This document shows, piece after piece, positions 1 through 4,953 of a DNA stretch of 7,028 nt. The translations under genes and the position numbers were made by a program. Every line of letters starts with the position of its first letter. The first letter of the stretch is position 1. Source of the stretch: DTU078 sp002397345 (GTDB lineage: Bacteria > Bacillota > Clostridia > Oscillospirales > CAG-272); the NCBI GenBank assembly GCA_937875545.1, contig CALLYE010000142.1, forward strand, positions 1 through 7,028. The letters run 5' to 3'. The notes under the pieces were generated by a model. It was not told the origin of the DNA and did no database searches. It saw nothing but the letters and a program-made list of their open reading frames with translations.

Positions 1-13
1 GACACATTATCGC

Positions 14-58
14 ATATATGATACCATATATTTACCGACGACCCCATAAGATACCATA
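14..58. repeat. Operator-like dyad and direct repeat
   Basis: ATATATG at 14-20 and CATATAT at 25-31 form a perfect 7-bp inverted repeat around ATAC. The nonamer GATACCATA occurs at 20-28 and again at 50-58, exactly 30 bases apart. Such paired half-sites resemble repressor operators in phage control regions. Low sequence complexity (A/T alternation) makes chance a real alternative, and no regulator gene is in the window. Confidence 0.3.
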
Positions 59-67
59 ACGATGAAA

Positions 68-95
68 CCAATATTCGACAAAGACAGCATATTGG
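68..95. repeat. 7-bp inverted repeat with 14-base spacer
   Basis: CCAATAT at 68-74 is the exact reverse complement of ATATTGG at 89-95. The spacing is compatible with a dimeric regulator site or a weak hairpin. It is not followed by a T tract, so it is not a terminator. Function unknown. Confidence 0.3.
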
Positions 96-140
96 AATAG
101 GCCGCATACCTGACTTCATCAGCGGTGAAAAGGCAATTTC

Positions 141-190
141 AGCATATAGATCTGCGGACGATTTCCGAATGCAGATCTATATGCTTTTTT
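141..190 (+). terminator. Strong intrinsic terminator
   Basis: AGCATATAGATCTGC at 141-155 is perfectly complementary to GCAGATCTATATGCT at 171-185. This gives a 15-bp stem with a 15-base loop, in which CGGA (155-158) and TCCG (164-167) could pair instead. A run of T follows directly (185-190). That is the canonical rho-independent layout for rightward transcription. There is no matching A tract on the left, so it is unlikely to be bidirectional. No gene is visible in 1-140, so it must end a transcript from outside the window or a small RNA starting within it. Confidence 0.85.
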
Positions 191-196
191 ATGGGA

Positions 197-233
197 TTGG
201 GTTGAAAGAAGGGGAATGCTTATGATATATAAT
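197..233 (+). promoter_or_regulatory. Possible sigma-A-type promoter
   Basis: TTGGGT at 197-202 lies 18 bases before TATGAT (221-226). Alternatively TTGAAA at 202-207 lies 18 bases before TATATA (226-231), next to a perfect TATAAT at 228-233. This is just after the terminator at 141-190, where a new transcription unit could begin. The A/T-rich context means -10-like strings are expected by chance, so this is only a candidate. The GAAGGGG at 208-214 could equally be a ribosome site for the ATG at 222. Confidence 0.3.
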
Positions 234-258
234 ATTATGATTCAAAAAAATACTAACT

Positions 259-412
259 CGCAGTTAATGGGGACTGCGGGCTGGTTAAAACATTAGCAGT
301 CAGAGGGATATATAGCCGCACAACGCTTTAATGCTGTGTCCAAAGCCGCATTAAAGAAACAGCGCGTTCATGCAATAATATAATGTAAGCGTAATATCGC
401 TTGACTGACTGC
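259..412 (+). ncRNA. Candidate structured RNA with alternative pairings
   Basis: Several perfect inverted repeats share arms. CGCAGT (259-264) pairs with ACTGCG (273-278). GACTGC (272-277) pairs with GCAGTC (296-301). GCAGTCAG (296-303) pairs with CTGACTGC (405-412). The last of these encloses a 9-bp hairpin, CTTTAATGC (326-334) with GCATTAAAG (348-356), which has a 13-base loop. Because the arms overlap, the pairings are partly exclusive, as in switch-like RNAs. A terminator-like hairpin follows at 451-479. No known family was recognised and covariation cannot be judged from one sequence. Confidence 0.3.
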
Positions 413-450
413 CGCATATGGGGTCGGAATGACGGACGGATGATATATCC

Positions 451-479
451 GAGCCGTTGTTCTGGCTCTATATTTTTTT
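451..479 (+). terminator. Probable weak intrinsic terminator
   Basis: GAGCC (451-455) pairs with GGCTC (464-468), with a possible G-U pair closing an inner loop. TATATTTTTTT follows (469-479). The stem is short, so termination may be partial. A second small hairpin, CGGAT/ATCCG, lies just upstream at about 437-451. Together with the pairings at 259-412 it could end a short RNA that starts near 235. Confidence 0.5.
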
Positions 480-518
480 CCGGAAAAGCTTTTATCTCAC
501 ACAAATAAATATTCAAAG

Positions 519-625
519 CCTGATTTGCAATAAGGGCAGAGGATACGAATATTGCCTGCGCCGCTATACATAACGGCGCGCCGTAATATCGGTACCCTTA
601 TCTGCGATTGTGCCCTTTTTTCAGG
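519..625. repeat. Nested long-range dyads upstream of the primase
   Basis: Three co-linear pairings nest around one centre: CCTGA (519-523) with TCAGG (621-625), AAGGGCA (532-538) with TGCCCTT (611-617), and GCGCCG (558-563) with CGGCGC (574-579, 10-base loop). An imperfect pairing of about 542-554 with 585-597 is also possible (10 of 13 positions). The right arm of the second helix runs into six T residues (616-621), so it could also act as a terminator. A structured element just before a replication gene may be a folded leader RNA or part of a replication origin. Neither role is proven. Confidence 0.45.
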
Positions 626-646
626 TTTTAGGCCTGTGTACCGATA
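587..646 (+). promoter_or_regulatory. Candidate antiterminator pairing
   Basis: TATCGGTAC (587-595) is the exact reverse complement of GTACCGATA (638-646). The right arm covers bases 638-641 of the terminator's left arm and the whole terminator loop (642-646), so this helix and the downstream terminator exclude each other. That is the basic geometry of transcription attenuation. The trigger (ligand, protein or translation) cannot be seen, and no leader peptide or known riboswitch core was identified. Confidence 0.4.
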
Positions 647-665
647 GTATACAGGCCATATTTTT
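631..665 (+). terminator. Strong intrinsic terminator just before the primase ORF
   Basis: GGCCTGTGTAC (631-641) pairs with GTATACAGGCC (647-657), giving an 11-bp stem with a single G-U pair and a 5-base loop. ATATTTTT follows (658-665). It ends 38 bases before the start codon at 704. A terminator this close to a start is expected either at the end of an upstream transcript or as a conditional attenuator. The competing pairing 587-595/638-646 favours the second reading. No clear promoter was found between 666 and 700. Confidence 0.75.
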
Positions 666-703
666 GTCCTCCGCCCGCCCCGCTGTCAGGCGGAAAGGGC
701 AAA

Positions 704-949
704 ATGAAAATCCCGTATAAATTCGTCACAAGCGAGGTGACCATGGTCGAGGTCAGCGACGAGCTCGGCGCTGTCATAATCGCCTCCCGGCGCGAGGAAC
801 ATAACCGCTGCCGAAAAGAGAGATACCACTGCCGTTCGCTCGACGACCTTGATTATGAGAGCGAAAGATTTGGGGACAAGTATACTCCCGAAACGGATTT
901 CCTGCAAAAACTCGACAATGAACACATGAACGCGGCGCTTAAACGATTC
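704..949 (+). pseudogene. 5' remnant of a phage sigma-70-like gene, fused to the primase
   Basis: The first ~82 residues (MKIPYKFVT..., VSDELGAVIIASRR, RKERYHCRSLDDLDYE, TPET, KLDNEHMNAALKRF) match my recollection of small Clostridia phage and mobile-element proteins annotated as sigma-70 family factors. In those, the same N-terminal block is followed by a segment like LT..QRRLL and a region-4 helix-turn-helix of the type SIREIARREG. Here the sequence leaves that family after about residue 82 and enters the primase at FVKDDCIVGIDIDH, so the DNA-binding part is missing. The reading frame is kept. This depends on family memory, not a search. Confidence 0.6.
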
Positions 950-3175
950 ATGTTCGTGAAAGATGACTGTATCGTCGGCATAGATATCGACCACTGCTAC
1001 GATAAAAATACGGGCGAGTTCAACGAAACCGCGAAAGCCATCCTCGCAAAACAACCGACATATGCTGAATTTTCACCTTCCGGCACGGGTGTTCATCTGT
1101 TTTACAAAGGAACAATCCCACCCGGAAGCAACAAGAACACCGCGACCGGAGTCGAGATGTACGACAGCACACGATATTTTACCATGACCGGAAACAAGCT
1201 CGACGGTTCTCCCGATACCATAACCGAGGACGACGGCGCGCTCGCATGGATACACGAAACCTATATAAATCCACCAAAAAAAGCGAAGAAGAAGTCGCGA
1301 AAAAAGACTGCTGCGATTGCACTTTCCGATGAAGAACTGCTCGACAAAGCGGCGCAGTCATCCGATGGCGAATCATTCACGGCGCTGTGGAGCGGGCATT
1401 GGCAGGAAAGTTACCCGAGCCAGTCGGAAGCCGACCTCGCTCTCTGCCGCAAGCTCGCGTTCTGGTCGGGCAAAAACGCCGAGCAGATGGACCGGCTCTT
1501 CCGGCAGTCGGCGCTGTTCCGCGAAAAGTGGGACGAGCGCCATCACGCGAGCGGCGCGACCTACGGCGAGGAAACTCTCGCCAAAGCAATAGAGGCGACC
1601 GAATCTGTCTACAGCCCCGGTGGGGACGACCCAATATTCGAATACGAGGGCAAGTATTTCCGCGCAAAGGGGGATAATGTATACCCAATCACGAACTTTA
1701 CGGTGATTCCGGTGGAAATGATCGTCTCCGACGACGAGACACAGGTCACAGCCGACCTTGTTACAGCACGCGGCGAGACCTATCGCCAGACTTTTATGAC
1801 CACCGACTTTACAAACCTGCAGAAATTCAAAGGAATCCTCAACCGCCGAACCATAGCGCTCAGTTACCTCGGTTCCGAGGGCGACCTCGAGCTGCTCAAG
1901 GGCTATATATATAGCCTCGAGTGGCGGATAAAGACCGGAGTCAAGACGCTCGGTATTTATGAGCACGGCGGCAGGATGGTGTTCGTCACTCCGGAAGGCG
2001 CTGTAGAAGCGAGCGGAAAAACTGTCGATGATATCGTACAACTCGAAAAATACCGCAGTATACACAGCTCGATATTATCGTGTGCTCCGATTAAAAAAGA
2101 TGATCTACGAAATCTCGGCGAGTTGCTCATGGGCTATAACGAACCGGCGAAAACAGTATCTATCCTTGCGTGGTGCGCCGGATGTTTCATCAAGCCGCAT
2201 CTCCGTAAAACAGGCGTGAAATTCCCTCACCTGTTTCTCATCGGCGAGGCGGGCAGCGGCAAATCCAACACGCTGGAGCGAGTAATATTGCCAATATTTT
2301 CGCGCAATAAGGTCACCGCCGCCGGGCAGGTCACAGCGTTCACACTTATGAAGGATTCGGCGTCCTCGAATATGATACCACAGCCACTGGACGAATTCAA
2401 GCCCTCGAAAATAGACAGGATACGGCTCAATTCCTTATATAATCATTTCCGCGACGCTTACGACGGGCACGAGGGGGTTCGCGGCAGGGCCGATCAGAGC
2501 ACGGTCAGCTACGAGCTTTTCGCACCGATGATTGTCGCCGGCGAGGAATCTGCTGACGAAGCGGCGATAAGGGAACGCAGCATTGAATTGCTCTTTTCTA
2601 AGAAAGACCTGAAAAACGCGGAATACCGGATGTCCTTCAACCGATTATGCCAAAACACCGATATGCTCAGTAGCTTCGGGCGCGCGCTGCTCGACACAGC
2701 GCTTATTACAAAAACTTCCGAAGTGAGAAAGTGGTATGAAGAAGCTCTCGGCATATTTTCAAAGGAGTTTCCATCGCGGGTGATATCAAACCTCGCCTGT
2801 TGTTACACCGGGTTATGTCTGCTGGAAACGATGTGTGTTTCATATGAGCTTGCGTGGTCTGATGTGTTCCCTATTGGCAAGGAGCCATGCCGAAAATATT
2901 TAGAATACGCCGCGAAGGAATATATGCTTGACGGCGGCACAACCAACAAGAGCGTGGTCGAGCAGACTTTTGAAGTGATGTCCCGTATGAAGCTTGACCC
3001 GAGGGTCGACTACACGTTTGATAAAGACGGCAAGGTGCTGTATATCTGGCTCAATCATGTATACGACCTTTATACCAAATACCGCCGTGACTACGCTATC
3101 ACCGGCGAGGTGTTATCTTCGCAGGACTTACCCCGTCGCGCTCTATCCGCTGCTGCCCGACCATATGGAGGTTGA
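704..3175 (+). CDS. Phage primase-polymerase/helicase fused to a sigma-like N-terminus
   Basis: Predicted 823-residue replication protein that would make primers or DNA and unwind DNA at the phage origin. Residues ~83-190 match an archaeo-eukaryotic primase (AEP) core of the NrS-1/primpol-like kind. It has GIDIDH at 92-97 (acidic pair D94, D96), SPSGTGVHLF at 124-133 (H131) and EMYDSTRYFTMTG at 151-163 (D154). A Lys-rich linker (191-201) leads to a helix-rich domain (~208-298) like the one that follows this primase core in such proteins. The helicase-like ATPase has Walker A GEAGSGKS at 514-521, a candidate Walker B at LDEF 562-565, and a VAGEE/R-E-R segment near 611-625. Residues 1-~82 instead resemble a small phage sigma-70-like protein. 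Residues ~807-823 are portal DNA read in the wrong frame, so the native C-terminus is lost. The start is supported by GGAAAGGG at 692-699. Catalytic motifs look intact; activity of the hybrid is uncertain. Confidence 0.8.
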   Translation: MKIPYKFVTSEVTMVEVSDELGAVIIASRREEHNRCRKERYHCRSLDDLDYESERFGDKYTPETDFLQKLDNEHMNAALKRFMFVKDDCIVGIDIDHCYDKNTGEFNETAKAILAKQPTYAEFSPSGTGVHLFYKGTIPPGSNKNTATGVEMYDSTRYFTMTGNKLDGSPDTITEDDGALAWIHETYINPPKKAKKKSRKKTAAIALSDEELLDKAAQSSDGESFTALWSGHWQESYPSQSEADLALCRKLAFWSGKNAEQMDRLFRQSALFREKWDERHHASGATYGEETLAKAIEATESVYSPGGDDPIFEYEGKYFRAKGDNVYPITNFTVIPVEMIVSDDETQVTADLVTARGETYRQTFMTTDFTNLQKFKGILNRRTIALSYLGSEGDLELLKGYIYSLEWRIKTGVKTLGIYEHGGRMVFVTPEGAVEASGKTVDDIVQLEKYRSIHSSILSCAPIKKDDLRNLGELLMGYNEPAKTVSILAWCAGCFIKPHLRKTGVKFPHLFLIGEAGSGKSNTLERVILPIFSRNKVTAAGQVTAFTLMKDSASSNMIPQPLDEFKPSKIDRIRLNSLYNHFRDAYDGHEGVRGRADQSTVSYELFAPMIVAGEESADEAAIRERSIELLFSKKDLKNAEYRMSFNRLCQNTDMLSSFGRALLDTALITKTSEVRKWYEEALGIFSKEFPSRVISNLACCYTGLCLLETMCVSYELAWSDVFPIGKEPCRKYLEYAAKEYMLDGGTTNKSVVEQTFEVMSRMKLDPRVDYTFDKDGKVLYIWLNHVYDLYTKYRRDYAITGEVLSSQDLPRRALSAAARPYGG
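1867..1921. repeat. Palindrome cluster inside the primase-helicase ORF
   Basis: GGCTATATATATAGCC at 1901-1916 is a perfect 16-base palindrome. CCTCGG (1867-1872) and CCGAGG (1875-1880) form another near-perfect palindrome, and CTCGAG occurs at 1886-1891 and 1916-1921. The palindrome encodes GYIYSL, which is ordinary coding sequence. Function, if any, is unknown. Confidence 0.4.
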
Positions 3176-3994
3176 CCGTGATAAGTCGGGCGAGCTGGTT
3201 TACACATATAAAGCCGACAACGGGCAAGTTAAGCTGCGGCGGGAAAACATACTGCATATCCCCGGTTTGGGTTTCGACGGGCTCATCGGATACAGCCCGG
3301 TAGCGATGGCGAAGAACAGCATCGGAATGGCGCTCGCGACCGAGGACTACGGCGCGGCGTTTTTCGCCAACGGCGCCAATCCGGGCGGTGTGCTCGAACA
3401 CCCCGGCGTCATAAAGCCCGAGCAAGCCGAGGCCTGCGTGAAAGCTGGCAGTCGCAATTCGGCGGCGCGAACGCTCACAAAGTCGCCGTGCTCGAGGAGG
3501 GCCTCAAGTTTCACCAGATATCCATTCCTCCTGAGCAGGCCCAATTTTTGGAGACACGGAAATTTCAAATCAACGAAATCGCACGTATCTTCCGCGTACC
3601 CCCGCATTTAATCGGAGACCTCGAAAAATCATCGTTTAACAATATCGAACAGCAATCACTCGAATACGTGAAATACACCCTCGACCCGTGGGTGATCCGC
3701 TGGGAGCAGTCGCTGCAGCAGGCATTAATATTACCGAGTGAAAAAAGCAGCGTGTTCATTAAATTTAATCTTGACGGCTTGCTTCGCGGTGCATACAAAG
3801 AGAGGATGGACGGTTATTCCATCGGTATCCAAAATGGCTTTATGTCTCCCGATGATGTTCGGGCGCTCGAAGATATGAATCCGATTGAAGGAGGGTTCGG
3901 TTCGAAATATTACATCAACGGCAATATGCTTCCCCTTGAAAAAGCGGGCGCTTTTGCGGAGAAAGGAACCGCGGGAGATAAGAACACATCATGA
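3123..3994 (+). pseudogene. HK97-type portal protein, N-truncated and frameshifted
   Basis: Portal proteins form the ring at the head vertex through which DNA is packed. The first readable part runs in one frame from ~3126 (YPVALYPLLPDHMEVDRD, then ENILHIPGLGFDGLIGYSP and FFANGANPGGVLEHPG). Near 3434 the match moves to another frame (LRESWQSQFGGANAHK, VAVLEEGLKFHQISIPPEQ, FRVPPHLIGDL, FNNIEQQSLEYVKYTLDPW) and continues to the stop at 3992-3994. Reading across the break, the two parts join without a gap, consistent with a single-base loss. The usual ~100-120 N-terminal residues are absent, because the DNA to the left is primase. No native start or ribosome site remains. The C-terminus looks complete. 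With two lesions a working portal is very unlikely. Confidence 0.88.
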
Positions 3995-4050
3995 CAGAGA
4001 TAAATCTTTATACTTACACAAATATGCACAAAAGGAGGCTTTTTTGGTGA
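3991..4050 (+). CDS. Possible 19-residue coupling ORF between portal and protease
   Basis: The ATG at 3991 overlaps the portal stop (ATGA). The frame encodes MTEINLYTYTNMHKRRLFW and ends with TGA at 4048-4050, overlapping the GTG start of the protease (GTGA). It also reads through the protease ribosome site. Such back-to-back overlaps can pass ribosomes from one gene to the next, but no ribosome site precedes 3991 and the peptide matches nothing I know. It may be chance. Confidence 0.2.
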   Translation: MTEINLYTYTNMHKRRLFW

Positions 4051-4745
4051 AAATAAATCGGTTTTGGAACTGGGTGCGCGACGAAACCACCGGCGAGCGC
4101 ACTCTTTTCCTTGACGGCGTAATCGCGCCCGAAACATGGTGGGGCGATGAAATCACGCCGAAGCAATTCCGCGACGAGCTGTTTGGCGGCGAAGGTGATA
4201 TTACAATTTGGCTGAATTCGCCGGGCGGCGATGTGATTGCCGCGAGCCAAATTTATGCTATGCTCATTGATTACCCGCATAAAGTCACCGTAAAAATCGA
4301 CGGTATCGCGGCTTCGGCGGCGAGTGTCATCGCGATGGCGGGAACGCACGTTCTTATGGCTTCCACCGCTTTAATGATGCTGCACAATCCTTTTACAATA
4401 GCCATCGGTGACAGCGAGGAGATGCAAAAGGCTATTAATATGCTCGCCGAGGTAAAAGAATCGATCATAAACGCGTATGAGATCAAATCAAATCAAAGCC
4501 GAACAAAGATCAGTCACTGGATGGATTCGGAAACGTGGATGAACGCGAACAAGGCGATTGAGCTCGGTTTCGCGGATGGCATACTCGAGGATGAAAAACG
4601 CAAAAACATTGACGATGTGGTTTTCGCTTTCAGCCGCCGGGCGGTCACAAATTCACTGCTTGATAAAATCAAGCCAAAAAAGCCTACCCCGCTGGGCGTA
4701 CCGGCCGATTCACTTACACAGCGTCTTAACTTAATTATACACTAA
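4047..4745 (+). CDS. ClpP-like prophage head maturation protease
   Basis: Predicted 232-residue serine protease of the Clp/S14 family used by HK97-like phages to trim the capsid scaffold domain during head assembly. GTG at 4047 is chosen because AAAGGAGG (4031-4038) sits 8 bases upstream and the protein then begins KINRFWNWVRDE, typical for the family. The longer open frame upstream only covers portal C-terminal DNA. Key segments are LFLDGVIAPETWWGDEITP (20-38), NSPGGDVIAASQIYAML (57-73), GIAASAASVIAMAG (86-99, nucleophile probably S90), MLHNP (111-115, H113), and the C-terminal WMNANKAIELGFADGI region near 164-179. The third triad residue is probably an Asp near 160 and was not fixed by alignment. 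Length and ends look normal, so this is the only complete head gene here. Its substrate, the capsid protein, is reduced to its first ~62 residues. Confidence 0.9.
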   Translation: MKINRFWNWVRDETTGERTLFLDGVIAPETWWGDEITPKQFRDELFGGEGDITIWLNSPGGDVIAASQIYAMLIDYPHKVTVKIDGIAASAASVIAMAGTHVLMASTALMMLHNPFTIAIGDSEEMQKAINMLAEVKESIINAYEIKSNQSRTKISHWMDSETWMNANKAIELGFADGILEDEKRKNIDDVVFAFSRRAVTNSLLDKIKPKKPTPLGVPADSLTQRLNLIIH

Positions 4746-4767
4746 TTTTACGGAGGTATCAACCAAA

Positions 4768-4953
4768 ATGAGTAAAATTCTCGAACTGCGCGAGAAGCGC
4801 AACAAAATCTGGAACACGGCGAAGGAGTTCCTCGACCAGAAGCGCGGCGCGGACGGTCTTGTCCCCGCCGAAGCCGCCGCCGAATATGACAAGATGGAAG
4901 ACGACATGGTCGCACTCGGCCATGAAATCGAGCGGCTCGAACGTCAGGCGGCG
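4768..4953 (+). pseudogene. 5' remnant of an HK97-fold major capsid gene
   Basis: Only the first ~62 codons remain, corresponding to the delta/scaffold domain that the ClpP-like protease normally removes. Its position directly after the protease, with its own ribosome site, is the normal phage order. The capsid fold itself (N-arm, E-loop, P- and A-domains, usually another 280-330 residues) is missing. The sequence passes in frame into tail-protein sequence at about 4948-4965. Confidence 0.75.

Larger units (their letters stand above)
1..703. other. Long structured non-coding region upstream of the replication ORF
   Basis: No reading frame here has a recognisable product, and all six frames are broken into short pieces. 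The region is visibly richer in A and T than the downstream genes. It contains dyads at 14-31 and 68-95, a strong terminator at 141-190, a promoter-like stretch near 200-233, alternative pairings at 259-412, a terminator-like hairpin at 451-479, nested dyads at 519-625, and a terminator with a competing pairing at 587-665. The motif GCCGCA recurs at 101, 315, 345 and 411. The density of inverted repeats suggests regulatory RNA or an origin/control region, but no known RNA family was recognised. It could also be a patchwork left by deletion, like the rest of the window. Confidence 0.6.

Noticed and set aside
328..516. 62-codon antisense frame in the non-coding region
   Set aside because: It starts at TTG without a convincing ribosome site, overlaps the terminator-like hairpin at 451-479, and shows no known motif.
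1..703. tRNA gene, att site or CRISPR array
   Set aside because: No cloverleaf with a T-arm, no regularly spaced repeats and no integrase were found. The repeats present are short dyads.
1317..1677. Overlapping sense-strand frames of 91-96 codons in the primase ORF
   Set aside because: They are Arg/Ser/Pro-rich shadow frames of the GC-rich coding sequence, without ribosome sites or motifs.
1373..2065. Long antisense open frame of 230 codons inside the primase-helicase
   Set aside because: It is opposite a gene with clear motifs, has no recognisable domain or ribosome site, and reflects the codon bias of the sense gene.
3420..3445. Programmed ribosomal frameshift in the portal
   Set aside because: No slippery heptamer or clear downstream stem was seen, and portal genes are not known for this. 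The gene also lacks its 5' part.
3885..4046. Longer start for the ClpP-like protease
   Set aside because: The extension is portal C-terminal DNA read in another frame. The GTG at 4047 has a strong ribosome site and gives the normal family N-terminus.
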